Below are positions 29,473-38,490 of a DNA stretch of 64,000 nt, piece by piece. This stretch comes from Halomonas piscis. Its GTDB lineage: Bacteria > Pseudomonadota > Gammaproteobacteria > Pseudomonadales > Halomonadaceae. A model generated the notes under the pieces. The model did not search any database, had not been told where the DNA came from, and worked only from the letters and a program-made list of their open reading frames with translations. The stretch is from NCBI RefSeq assembly GCF_031886125.1, contig NZ_CP119391.1:2542001-2606000 (forward strand), in the 5' to 3' direction. Made by a program: the position numbers and the translations under genes. How positions within the stretch are numbered: the stretch's first letter is position 1; every line of letters begins with the position of its first letter.

Positions 29473-29894
29473 TCACTGAAGCGGACGAATAAATAGACTC
29501 CAAAGGTGTTCAGCCGCTCCTTGTTGGGAAAGCGCTTTCTCAGCGCGATTTCCAAACGACTGCATGCCCATGGGCGCTAGCGCGAGAGTGTGACCATCGT
29601 CAACGACAGATATCATTTCGTTGAAACTATTGCGGCTGTTGTCTTCTGAGTTTGAATAGCAAATACCATGGCCGCCGAACGTGCCACCAAACCAGATAGA
29701 ACACGTAGCCGAGCGCGCTCCAGATGAATAGATTGAGCCTATAAAGCGCGTATTGTCGATGCGCTTAAACCGAGCTTGGATTTGCGGGTTCCGTTGTTCG
29801 AGCTCTTCTAAGGAGCCATCAAAGAAGCGCGCTATATATTCGTAGCTATTTTCTAAAAACTCGTCTTTTTCGTGATCATTAAAACTACGCTTAA
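29473..29894 (-). pseudogene. Cassette gene remnant, unknown protein, 5' end cut by an IS
   Basis: An open frame on the minus strand from the IS1380 boundary (29894) to a TGA at 29473 encodes ~140 residues including FLENSYEYIARFFDGSLEEL, ARFKRIDNTRFIGSIY and LAPMGMQSFGNRAEKALSQQ. I recognise this as the kind of small uncharacterised protein often found in integron cassettes. The start codon is missing because the IS1380 element at 29895 replaced the 5' end; only a few codons seem lost. The attC-like site follows five bases downstream. Confidence 0.75.
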
Positions 29895-31099
29895 TCCCAG
29901 CTTATTCATGAGATCGGCCTGAAAACGAAGATGGCGAGTGGTTTTCTCTTGTAGAATCAGCATGTTCCTGCCAGAACACAATTCAAGAGGACCACTCGCC
30001 ATGGGTGAAACCCTAACGACCTGGTCGCCCTCGTGCAACGGCTCTGTCCGTGTCGAGCTGAGCGGCCACCGCACCACCAGCGACAGCGGCGCTCTGTTGC
30101 TGCGTGAAGCCCTCGACAACAGCGGAGTGATCGAGGCGCTCGAAGACAACCTGGTCGATCGACGCCATCCGCTGCGTATCCGCCACTTGCTGGCCAGTCA
30201 GCTGCGAACCCTAGTCCTGCAGCGGGCGATGGGCTGGATCGATCTCAGTGACACCGACACATTGCGGCATGATCCCCTCTGGCAGCTGGCCTGCAGCGAT
30301 GCCCGCGGAATGACGCCACTGGCCCAGGACCGGCCATCCCAAGCCACGTTGTCGCGGCTGCTGACCTGCCTCGGAAACAACGACAACATCGATGCCGTGC
30401 ATGAAGGTCTGCTGCGGCTGGTGGTCTGGCGCCTGACCTCGCTGAAGAACGGCGAGTGCCCCAAGCAACTGACGCTCGATATCGACGGCCTGCCGATCAA
30501 AGTCCACGGTCACCAAGGTGGCTCGGCCTATCATGGCCTTTACGGGGTCCGCATCTACTCGCCGCTGGTCGCCTCGCTGGCCGAAACTGGCGACATGGTG
30601 GGCGGCCTGCTGCACGAGGGCAACGCTGGCCCGGCCGAGAACGCCGATACCTGGATCCCGCACTTGGTGAAGCGGCTCAACGAGAGCACCGGCGCCCAGA
30701 TTCGGGTACGCATCGATGCCGGGTTCACCGACAACGACACGCTGGAGGCGCTGGAAAAGCGCGGCATCGAGTATCTGGGCCGGCTGCGCAGTCACACCGG
30801 CCTGCAGAAACTGGCGTCGCCGCACCTGAAACGGCCACGAGGCCGGCCACCCGAGCAGCCTCGGGAATGGTGTCATGACCTGGAGTACCAAGCTGGTTCC
30901 TGGCCTGAACCACGGCGCGTGGTGCTGGTGGTACAGGAACGCCCCGATGACCTGCTGCTGCATGCCTTCTTCCTGGTCACCAACCTCAGCAAGTTCGACT
31001 GGCCGCCGGAGAAGGTCCTGGCGCTCTACCGCAAGCGCGGCAGCGCCGAAGCGCACATGGGCGAGGTAAAGTCGGCGCTCGACGTGCATCCGGAACCTG

Positions 31100-32212
31100 T
31101 CAACCTGATTCGGACAGCTCGTTAAAAATTAATGTCGATTTCGTCGCGGTGTTGCTTGCCGCCGATAGTGTCGGGAAGTTCACCACGCTGTAGGGGGCCG
31201 GGCCGTCGTCATCGGGCTGTACCGGATTGATCGAGACACTGGCTGGTGGCATTGCCACCTTGGGGCGTCCGCGTATGAACCGCTCGGGGTGCACCTCGAA
31301 GCTGTCATCAAGTGCTCGCTGGCGAACCTCCGCGATCTCGCGATATCGGCCCGTGAAGACCTGCTCCGGCGTAAAGCCAGCCAGCCCGCTGTGATGGTGC
31401 TGCAGGTTGTACCAGTCGACATAGGCGCTGTACCACTGCCGGGCATGAACAATGCTCTCGAAGCGCCCGGGATAATCGGGCTGGTACTTGCTGGTCTTGA
31501 ACTGGCTTTCACTGAAGGGGTTGTCATTACTCACTCGCGGGCGGCTATGGCTGCACGTCACCCCCAGCTCTCCCATGAGGTCCAGGTAGCTGCGAGCGAT
31601 CATCGGCGAGCCTCTGTCCTGGTGGAGCGTCAGCGCTCCATGCGGGATTCCGTAGCGATCCACGGCCTCCTGAAAGAGTTGCTGGGCCAACGCTGCATTC
31701 TCCTTGTGAGAAACCATCCAGGCCACGATGAAGCGGCTGTATAGGTCCAGCACCACGTAGAGATTGAGGTAGACGCCGCGTCGCCGCGTGGGCAGTTTGC
31801 TTATGTCCCACGTCCACGCCTCATTGGCAGCCCTTGCCGTGATGCGTGGCACGGCATGGTGTTGAGGCGCACGTTGAGGGCGGCGGTCACCGCTTTCCTT
31901 GGCCTCACGCAGCTGTCGGTACCAGGTACTGAGCGAGCCGAGATAGATCCCTTGCTGCAGCAGGTCGTGGTAGATCTCATACACCGGCTGATCCCGGTAG
32001 GGCTCGCTATGCGCGATCTCGAGGATTTGCGCTCGCTCCTCGGCCGATAACGCTCTGGGCTGCGGACAGTGCCGGCGCGATGTGGGTGCCTTTGTCGGGG
32101 GCTCATGTCGCCGTTGTCGCCAGGCATACACCGTGCTTCGGTTGATGCCCAGAACTCGGCAAGCCCTGGTCAATGGGAGATGCGCCGGGCGCGCTTCGAG
32201 CACCGTGATCAT
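31100..32212 (-). CDS. IS3-family transposase OrfB (copy 1)
   Basis: 370 residues with an rve-type DDE integrase core: AWTWDISKLPTRRRGVYLNL (first Asp), TLHQDRGSPMIARSYLDLM (second Asp) and VSNDNPFSESQFKTSKYQPD (Glu). Nearly identical to the OrfB copies at 35616-36728 and 61374-62486 and apparently intact. Confidence 0.92.
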   Translation of the reverse strand: MITVLEARPAHLPLTRACRVLGINRSTVYAWRQRRHEPPTKAPTSRRHCPQPRALSAEERAQILEIAHSEPYRDQPVYEIYHDLLQQGIYLGSLSTWYRQLREAKESGDRRPQRAPQHHAVPRITARAANEAWTWDISKLPTRRRGVYLNLYVVLDLYSRFIVAWMVSHKENAALAQQLFQEAVDRYGIPHGALTLHQDRGSPMIARSYLDLMGELGVTCSHSRPRVSNDNPFSESQFKTSKYQPDYPGRFESIVHARQWYSAYVDWYNLQHHHSGLAGFTPEQVFTGRYREIAEVRQRALDDSFEVHPERFIRGRPKVAMPPASVSINPVQPDDDGPAPYSVVNFPTLSAASNTATKSTLIFNELSESG

Positions 32213-32613
32213 GGTTTGCTCCCATTGTTCATGCGATCGAGCATCGATAATGCTTTTTTTTGGAGCGATAGGCAGTCTTCGGCAGTCGAGAGCTTCTGCT
32301 GAAGACGGGCGTTCTCACGCTCCAGTGCCTCGATCTGCTTCTGCTCCGGGGTCTTGCTCGGGTTCGGCCCCGGGGCGGTCTTGTGGAGCTTCTCCACGCC
32401 GTTCTCGGCAAGCTCCTTGCGCCATGTGGTCAGCTGGCTGCTGTACAGCTTTTCTCGGCGCAATAGCTCCCCGAGTTCGCCATGTTGACAGGCATCGGCT
32501 TCAGCCAGGATGCGCAGCTTGTACTCAGTCGAGAACTGGCGACGTGTGCGCTTCTCCAGCTTGGGGTTGGGCGTGACCTGGTGGTCGGGCAGCTCGCTTG
32601 GCGGTTTAGGCAT
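32209..32613 (-). CDS. IS3-family OrfA (copy 1)
   Basis: 134 residues: helix-turn-helix with RRQFSTEYKLRILAEADAC and a leucine-zipper region ALERENARLQQKLS. It overlaps OrfB by ATGA. A run of eight A residues (sense strand) in SLQKKALSM, about 45 bases before the stop, allows a -1 shift into the OrfB frame, which is open from there, so a fused OrfAB transposase is likely made as in other IS3 elements. Confidence 0.9.
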   Translation of the reverse strand: MPKPPSELPDHQVTPNPKLEKRTRRQFSTEYKLRILAEADACQHGELGELLRREKLYSSQLTTWRKELAENGVEKLHKTAPGPNPSKTPEQKQIEALERENARLQQKLSTAEDCLSLQKKALSMLDRMNNGSKP

Positions 32614-33220
32614 GATACAGACTCCTGAACCTCGGGCTCTGATATTGAGCTTAACTCACTGAGCCGGTGTATGGATTCAGGTTGATACACAGGGCATCTC
32701 TCATCGACGGATCGCGGCGCTTCTACCGTTCAGGACGTGATGGCGCGCAACGAGGTGAGCCTGCTACTCAGCCTCTACGCCTACCAGGTTTTGCATGGCC
32801 TGCGATGTCTGCTGGAGCGACAGACCCGGCAAGGTTGGAGTCTGAGCCGGATGCGCGAGCAGGTACTCAAGGTTGCCGCCACGCTGAGACTGCACGCTCG
32901 GCGCATCACCGTTCACCTCGGCGCTGCGGCCGACAAGTGGTGGCCGACGTTGCTGAAGGGGTTGCCGAGACTGACCGCCCTGAGCTAATAGCTAGCGTAA
33001 CCACCACATCACCAGGAATCGAGCGGTCGCATCGGCGGGCGACGCTCACGGCTGCATTGACGGCGGCCGTTGGTTCCTTAACGTTATAGAAAAGCGGCAT
33101 GACAGCAGCATTTTGGCATGACTCGGCGGCTCATCACGGCATAGACAACGATTCTGATGGGAGAAGTCACCAGCTAGCCGTTTCAGACTGCCTGATCAGA
33201 GCCCTCGTGAATGAGGCGGG

Positions 33221-33517
33221 CTGAAGGGATCTCTGACATGGGACCGGGGCACAGAGCTGGCGGCACATAAGGACTTCACCATTGCTACAAATATCCAGGT
33301 CTACTTTTGTGACCCGCAGAGCCCATGGCAGCGGGGAACCAACGAGAATACCAACCGCTTGCTGAGACAGTACTACCCAAAGGGAATGGATTTATCCACG
33401 CTCACCCAGCAAGCCCTTGACCAAGTAGCTCGGCGGCTAAACGAGCGTCCCAGAAAGACTTTGGGCTACAAGACACCCGCCGAGGTGTTATCAACCACTG
33501 TTGCATTGACCGGTTGA
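33221..33517 (+). pseudogene. IS30-family transposase C-terminal fragment
   Basis: An open frame ends at the TGA of 33515-33517 and encodes the C-terminal part of an IS30 transposase: [34 protein letters not shown] and [18 protein letters not shown]. No start codon or N-terminal domain is present; the fragment is cut by the IS1380 end at 33220. It differs from the IS30 element at 46686-47787. Confidence 0.82.
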
Positions 33518-33524
33518 GCACAAG

Positions 33525-33796
33525 GCGGCCTTTTTTGTTATGGCCAATTCCTCTGACATTTCAGCGAGTTGCCGCTTAAGTCGGGCATTTTCTTCAGCCA
33601 GTGACCGCTCGCGTTCGGAGGTGTTTTTCTTCTGCTGGGCCTCGGCACGCCATTGATAAAGCTGGCTGGGATGCAAGCCCAGCTCACGGGCGGCAGCGGC
33701 AGCCCCCACCTGGTCAGCGAGGGCAAGTGCTTCCTCGCGGTAGGCATCGGAGTAACGGACACGTGTTTTCTTCATCGGGGTAGCTTGCTTTGCCAT
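33525..33796 (-). pseudogene. IS3-family OrfA remnant (different element)
   Basis: Starts MAKQATPMKKTRVRYSDAY and holds the helix-turn-helix ARELGLHPSQLYQWRAEA plus a coiled-coil LAEENARLKRQLAEMSEEL. The frame runs into the neighbouring IS30 fragment around KKAA, where the slippery A-rich sequence and OrfB would be expected, so OrfB is lost. Not one of the 1603-bp IS3 copies. Confidence 0.78.
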
Positions 33797-33852
33797 GGGT
33801 CACCTCGTTCAGTGTAATACCTTAACGGGGGGACCACTGTTGGTGGGCAAGA

Positions 33853-34067
33853 TCAGACATCACATGCCGCCTCCGCACTCCAGCGAGCACGATCCAACAG
33901 GCACTGCACGCCATCGGGAGTGGCATCACCGAGCCACTCGGCAAATGCTAGCTATTCTTGCGTTCGCACTGACCGAGCAGTCCCTGAAGGTAACGTAAGG
34001 CACGATCAAGTGTCTCGGATCGCACAAAGAGCGGGCCTAACCGCGCTGCCAGGTCATCCAATAATGC
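33853..34067 (-). pseudogene. IS701 transposase fragment (N-terminal part)
   Basis: Corresponds to bases ~46,455-46,670 of the IS701 transposase gene and encodes ALLDDLAARLGPLFVRSETL and RALRYLQGLLGQCERKNS before frameshifting. It is continuous across the IS10-like element with 37010-37115: the duplicated CAATAATGC joins them, and beyond it the codons VQELDFSFSALLDD and an IS701 end are found. Confidence 0.8.
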
Positions 34068-35214
34068 CTGACGAATCCCCACGAATATGTTGCTACTCGC
34101 CGCATAGGCTCTGCTCCCTGACTTCCTCGCGAAGTCGTGCTCGGAGGGTTGTCCAAGCAGGCCAAGGCACGGCGTCGGGTTGATGACGACGAAGACATTC
34201 CAAGCCCAGGCGCCACACGGAAAGCACGCTCCGGTGCCGGATACTGTTGCTCTGATAGCGCCGCTGTTGCCCCCGGGCTCGGACATCCAGGCCGGCCACC
34301 ATCATGGCCACGTTCGCCAACATGGCGATCAGCAGCAGGACCTCGATGCGCTTGCCCTGGCGAGACTGATGCATGCCGAAGCCCAGCCCGAACAAGGGAC
34401 TTTTGACATCGCGGAACCCTTCCTCAATCTGCATGCGCTGTCGGTAGATCGTTACCACTTTATTCGCCAGCGTTGAGCGGTCCGGCAGATTGCTGACCAG
34501 CACCCAGGGCTCCTGCTGACGCCGGGCGATCGTCCGGCTGCCGCCGTCCCGAGAGATCCGGCCTTGTTTATTGCGATGCTTACGTCCCCGTGGCGGTCGA
34601 TAATAGAGCACCATCTGAGCGCGGAACGGATGGTTTTCGGCGATCCGGACGGAGCCCCACGCCTGCGGTTCCGATGTCGCGTGTTGAAACAGGGTCTTCA
34701 CGGGTTGCCATGCTTCGCCTGACGCCTGGTAACGGGCGGGCTGACGGACCCGTCCAACGATATACCAGCCGCGCGCTTCAACGGCCCGAAACCACGGGTT
34801 ACGAAAGCCGGCATCGGTCACCAGGATCGGCGTGGCCTTGTCGGGCAGGATCCTTGCCAGCGCATCCAGCAGATAGGCTTCACAGTATGGGCATCCTTCC
34901 TTGTGATGAACCTTCTCGAAGATGGGCAGCGATCGCCCGGCGAAGGGCACCGCCGCACGCAGCAGGAAATGCCTGCCGCGGTCATCAATCGGCGACCAGT
35001 CCACCAGAATCAGTGGGCGCGTTGTATGGCCGATCAGCAGCGAGGCCATGAGCCAATAGAACAGCGGTCGTTCCTGATGAAGGTGAGGGTTGCCTAATAG
35101 TCGATCGACTCGTTTGATGGCGTGCTTGGCATCCCCTGTGTGTCAACCTGAATCCATACACCGGCTCAGTGAGTTAAGCTCAATATCAGAGCCCGAGGTT
35201 CAGGAGCCCGTATC

Positions 35215-35619
35215 ATGCCTAAACCGCCAACCGAGCTGCCCGATCATCAGGTCACGCCGAATCCCAAGCTGGAGAAGCGCACGCGTCGTCAGTTCTCGAC
35301 CGAGTACAAGCTGCGCATCCTGGCAGAAGCCGATGCCTGCCGGCATGGCGAACTCGGAGAGCTGCTGCGCCGAGAAAAGCTGTATAGCAGCCAGCTGACC
35401 ACCTGGCGCAAGGAGCTTGCCGAGAATGGCGTGGAGAAGCTTCACAAGACCGCCCCAGGGCCGAACCCGAGTAAGACCCCGGAGCAGAAACGTATCGAGG
35501 CACTGGAGCGTGAGAACGCCCGTCTTCAGCAGAGACTCTCGACCGCCGAAGACTGCCTATCGCTCCAAAAAAAAGCGTTATCGATGCTCGATCGCATGAA
35601 CAATGGGAGCGAACCATGA
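35215..35619 (+). CDS. IS3-family OrfA (copy 2)
   Basis: 134 residues, same as copy 1 with a few substitutions: helix-turn-helix RRQFSTEYKLRILAEADAC, then a leucine zipper. An A8 run near 35570 gives a -1 frameshift site leading into OrfB. Overlaps OrfB by ATGA. Confidence 0.9.
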   Translation: MPKPPTELPDHQVTPNPKLEKRTRRQFSTEYKLRILAEADACRHGELGELLRREKLYSSQLTTWRKELAENGVEKLHKTAPGPNPSKTPEQKRIEALERENARLQQRLSTAEDCLSLQKKALSMLDRMNNGSEP

Positions 35620-36728
35620 TCACGGTGCTCGAAGAGCGCCCGGCGCACCTCCCATTGGCCATGGCCTGTCGAGCCTTGGGCATCAACCGCAGCACGGTGT
35701 ACGCCTGGCGAAAACGCCGCCATGAGCCTTCTACCGGGGCATCTACGTCGCGCCGGCACTGCCCGCAGCCCAGAGCCCTATCGGCCGAGGAGCGAGCGCA
35801 AATGCTTGAGATCGCGCATAGCGAACCCTACCGGGATCAGCCGGTGTATGAGATCTACCACGACCTGCTGCAGCAAGGGATTTATCTCGGCTCGCTCAGC
35901 ACGTGGTACCGGCAGCTGCGTGAGGCCAAGGAGAGCGGTGACCGCCGCCCTCAACGTGCGCCTCAACACCATGCCGTGCCACGTATTACGGCAAGGGCCG
36001 CCAATGAGGCGTGGACATGGGACATCAGCAAACTGCCCACGCGGCGACGCGGCGTCTACCTCAATCTCTACGTGGTGCTGGATCTCTACAGCCGCTTCAT
36101 CGTGGCCTGGATGGTCTCCCACAAGGAGAATGCCGCCTTGGCTCGGCAGCTCTTCCAGGAGGCGGTGGATCGCTACGGCATCCCGCATGGCGCGCTGACG
36201 CTCCATCAGGATCGAGGCTCGCCGATGATCGCCCGGAGCTATCTGGACCTCATGGGAGAGCTGGGGGTGACGTGCAGCCATAGCCGCCCACGAGTGAGCA
36301 ATGACAACCCCTTCAGCGAAAGCCAGTTCAAGACCAGCAAGTACCAGCCCGACTATCCCGGGCGCTTCGAGAGCATCGTCCATGCCCGGCAGTGGTATAG
36401 CGCCTACGTCGACTGGTACAACCTGCAGCACCATCACAGCGGGTTGGCTGGCTTCACGCCGGAGCAGGTCTTCACCGGCCGATATCGCGAGATTGCGGAG
36501 GTCCGCCAGCGAGCGCTCGATGACAGCTTCGAAGCGCACCCCGAGCGGTTCATCCGCGGACGCCCCAAGGTGGCAATGCCACCGGCCAGTGTCTCGATCA
36601 ATCCGGTACAGCCCGATGACGACGACCCGGCCCCCTACAGCGTGGTGAACTTCCCGACGCTATCGGCGGCAGGCGACACCGCGACGAAATCGACATTAAT
36701 TTTTAACGATCTGTCCGAATCAGGTTGA
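35616..36728 (+). CDS. IS3-family transposase OrfB (copy 2)
   Basis: 370 residues with an intact DDE core (WTWDISKLPTRRRG, LHQDRGSPMIARS, VSNDNPFSESQFKTSKYQ). Complete and probably functional; near-identical to copies 1 and 3. Confidence 0.92.
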   Translation: MITVLEERPAHLPLAMACRALGINRSTVYAWRKRRHEPSTGASTSRRHCPQPRALSAEERAQMLEIAHSEPYRDQPVYEIYHDLLQQGIYLGSLSTWYRQLREAKESGDRRPQRAPQHHAVPRITARAANEAWTWDISKLPTRRRGVYLNLYVVLDLYSRFIVAWMVSHKENAALARQLFQEAVDRYGIPHGALTLHQDRGSPMIARSYLDLMGELGVTCSHSRPRVSNDNPFSESQFKTSKYQPDYPGRFESIVHARQWYSAYVDWYNLQHHHSGLAGFTPEQVFTGRYREIAEVRQRALDDSFEAHPERFIRGRPKVAMPPASVSINPVQPDDDDPAPYSVVNFPTLSAAGDTATKSTLIFNDLSESG

Positions 36729-37009
36729 CAGGTTCCGCATCCGTCGAGCTCGGCAACGCACGGCCAATGGCCGTTAATCCCAGACGTCGCTCGCCCAGCA
36801 GAGCGCCAACGGTATCGAGGACGGTCTGTAGCCGCTTGGCATGGATCACGGAGAGTGAAGACGTCAGCAAGTTATGCAAGAATCGAGGGGCCTGCATGGG
36901 TCTCCTTCGCATGTTGTTGTGTGTCGTAACTCACAACATGCATGACTCATGCAGGCTTTTTCAATCCTATCATGCTGATTTTATTACCCATTTCATGGGG
37001 ATTCCTCAG

Positions 37010-37115
37010 CAATAATGCTGAAAAAGAGAAATCCAGTTCTTGCACCTTTTACCCTGTAATTGCTTCCATATCAACCACATGCATTGTAGCTTATACAGTT
37101 ACGGCTGTAGTACTA
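37010..37115 (-). mobile_element. IS701 end remnant
   Basis: Minus-strand sequence begins AGTACTACAGCCGTAACTGT, the same end as the complete IS701 element (45352-47874), and leads into a GTG-started frame VQELDFSFSALLDD preceded by AAAAGG. This remnant shows what the 5' end of the IS701 transposase looks like without the IS30 insertion. Bases 37116-37173 after it hold no gene. Confidence 0.8.
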
Positions 37116-37173
37116 AGTTGACTGCATCTCTTAAAGATTGGATATAACCTATATGCTCGTAAAGAATATGATC

Positions 37174-38490
37174 TCAGACGATATAGCCTGAGCCCGCATT
37201 CTCACGCTTGTCATTGACAGTTTGTCGCTTTGATGTAAATCGCTCCAAAACACCTGGGTTGTACATTTTCACATCTATATAAATTCCTAACTCATCCTTT
37301 AAATATTTCTTGAGATTTTCTGAAACATTGTAAACATGGGATCTTTCAAGATTGTGTTTTCCTCGTGCTAGCTCCACATTGAGAATAACATTATCTGAAA
37401 ACCCACGCCTTTCTATTTCCAACAAGTAATATGGCGATAGGTCTGAATAGTTGCATAAAACAGCCCCCACTTGGCTTGGGAATATATTAACCCCTTTGAC
37501 AATCAGCATGTCATCAGACCGAGAGGCTATACGTTCCACCCATACACCATAAAGCCCATTTCTCTTTATAATACGAGTAATGTCACCAGTTCTATATCTT
37601 ATAAGCGGAATCGCTTCTTTCAAAAAACTCGTAATCACTAACTCTCCATAACATCCATCAGGGACTAATTCACCTTTTTCGTTCACAATCTCCACATAAA
37701 AATGATCACCCCACAGTATAAGGCTGTTACTATCATCCGGGTCTTCAATCCCAACACCTGGCCCCATTATTTCTGACAAGCCATATATATTCACAGCTTT
37801 AATACCAAGTCTTTTTTCTATTTGACTTTTCATGTTGTCTGGCCATGGTTCGGCCCCCATAAAACCTAGTCTTAGAGGACTTTTCGCAATGTCAAAATTT
37901 AGTTTTTCTGATTCATCAGAAAGATGCATTGCAAAGGAAGGGGTGCTCAAAAGAACGGTGGCTCCAAGGTCTCGTAATAGGTCTATCTGTTTTGCTGTTT
38001 TTCCAGTAGAAGCAGGTATCAAAGTTGCGCCGCTAGCTTCAACTCCAAGCTGAAGACCTAGGCCACCGGTAAATACCCCGTACCCAAACGAGTTAAGTAC
38101 AATGTCCTCTTTTGATAACCCATGCATCATTAGACAACGAAGAACAAGTGCTCCCCAGTTCCTAATGTCATTCTTGGTATATCCAACAATCTTTGGCTTA
38201 CTTTTTGTGCCACTTGAAGAATGAATCCTAATGACTTCAGAAGTCGGAACGGCGAATAATCCATAAGGGTAATTATCTTGGAAATCTGCTTTCGTAGTAA
38301 ATGGAAGGGATTCTATATCATTCAAAGAGGTAACATTTTGATATGATACGTCGAAATCCAGGAGTTTTGACTGATAAGCTGAACCACCGAAATGAATCCT
38401 CTTCAGAGCATTCGAAATACAGTTCACATAATATTCTTCCAGAATATGGTTTGAATTTTTCTCCCCATTGAAATCTGAAATTTCAAACAT
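37174..38490 (-). CDS. PaaK/CapK-family adenylate-forming acid ligase
   Basis: 438 residues of the phenylacetate-CoA-ligase-like branch of the ANL superfamily. It has the phosphate-binding loop SSSGTKSKPKIVGYT at residues ~91-105, the A5-type motif YGLSEIMGPG, the ATP-ribose motif YRTGDI and the C-terminal hinge region RSDDMLIVKGVNIFPSQV. Such enzymes activate a carboxylic acid as acyl-AMP and usually transfer it to CoA. Full length for PaaK (~430-440). The start overlaps the EamA gene by 8 bp. The gene is very AT-rich compared with the backbone and is the last of a four-gene minus-strand unit (EctA-like, EctC-like, EamA, ligase). Its substrate is unknown. The context suggests it supplies the acyl group for the EctA-like acyltransferase, which is inference. 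Confidence 0.85.
   Translation of the reverse strand: MFEISDFNGEKNSNHILEEYYVNCISNALKRIHFGGSAYQSKLLDFDVSYQNVTSLNDIESLPFTTKADFQDNYPYGLFAVPTSEVIRIHSSSGTKSKPKIVGYTKNDIRNWGALVLRCLMMHGLSKEDIVLNSFGYGVFTGGLGLQLGVEASGATLIPASTGKTAKQIDLLRDLGATVLLSTPSFAMHLSDESEKLNFDIAKSPLRLGFMGAEPWPDNMKSQIEKRLGIKAVNIYGLSEIMGPGVGIEDPDDSNSLILWGDHFYVEIVNEKGELVPDGCYGELVITSFLKEAIPLIRYRTGDITRIIKRNGLYGVWVERIASRSDDMLIVKGVNIFPSQVGAVLCNYSDLSPYYLLEIERRGFSDNVILNVELARGKHNLERSHVYNVSENLKKYLKDELGIYIDVKMYNPGVLERFTSKRQTVNDKRENAGSGYIV

Larger units (their letters stand above)
31091..32694 (-). mobile_element. IS3-family element, copy 1 (1604 bp)
   Basis: Lies in minus orientation inside the IS1380 transposase gene. Target duplication GCATC at 31086-31090 and 32695-32699. 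Ends read CCTGTGTATCAACCTG (left) and GGTTGACAGGTTCCG (right) in element orientation. Copies 2 and 3 (35135-36737, 60893-62495) have the same ends, are 1603 bp and also have 5-bp duplications, which together define the element precisely. Confidence 0.93.
30001..32988 (+). pseudogene. IS1380-family transposase, split by IS3
   Basis: The DDE transposase runs from the ATG at 30001 (MGETLTTWSPSCNGS) to 31090 and resumes at 32700 to the TAA at 32988. The intact 459-residue homologue at 40099-41478 shows that the codons on either side (ALDVH and STDRGASTVQDVMARNE) are contiguous. The IS3 insertion duplicated GCATC. The frame before the IS now runs into IS3 sequence (PEPVNLIRTAR) and stops. Confidence 0.9.
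29895..33220 (+). mobile_element. IS1380-family element copy 1, interrupted by an IS3 element
   Basis: Terminal repeats CCCAGCTTATTCATGAG (left) and the complement of CCCGCCTCATTCACGAG (right). After removing the 1604-bp IS3 copy and its 5-bp duplication the element is 1717 bp, exactly the length of copy 2 (39867-41583). The flanks TTAAT and CTGAA do not match, so unlike copy 2 it has no target duplication and one side has probably been rearranged. The right end abuts an IS30 fragment. Confidence 0.88.
35135..36737 (+). mobile_element. IS3-family element, copy 2 (1603 bp)
   Basis: Target duplication CATCC on both sides. Ends CCTGTGTGTCAACCTG and GGTTGACAGGTTCCG. Inserted in the IS10-like transposase gene, so the region shows three levels: IS3 in IS10-like in IS701. 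Confidence 0.94.
34093..36897 (-). pseudogene. IS4-family transposase, split by IS3
   Basis: The N-terminal part (MQAPRFLHNLL to ALPSSTDA) lies at 36,738-36,897 and the rest (KHAIKRVDRLLGNPHLH to LREEVREQSLCGE) at 34,093-35,134. The intact homologue is at 53408-54604. The catalytic YREK signature YRQRMQIEEGFRDVKS is present in the larger part. The IS3 insertion duplicated CATCC (35130-35134 and 36738-36742). Confidence 0.9.
34068..37009 (-). mobile_element. IS10-like IS4-family element, copy 1, interrupted by IS3
   Basis: Ends CTGACGAATCCCC and CTGAGGAATCCCC, resembling the IS10 ends CTGAGAGATCCCC. Flanked by a perfect 9-bp duplication CAATAATGC (34059-34067 and 37010-37018), the length known for IS10. 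Subtracting the 1603-bp IS3 copy and its 5-bp duplication leaves 1334 bp, the exact length of copy 2 (53296-54629). It sits inside an IS701 remnant. Confidence 0.93.

Noticed and set aside
37174..38490. Phenylacetate degradation (paa) gene
   Set aside because: No other paa gene is present; the gene sits in an AT-rich operon with EctA-like and EctC-like genes, so a biosynthetic role is more likely.
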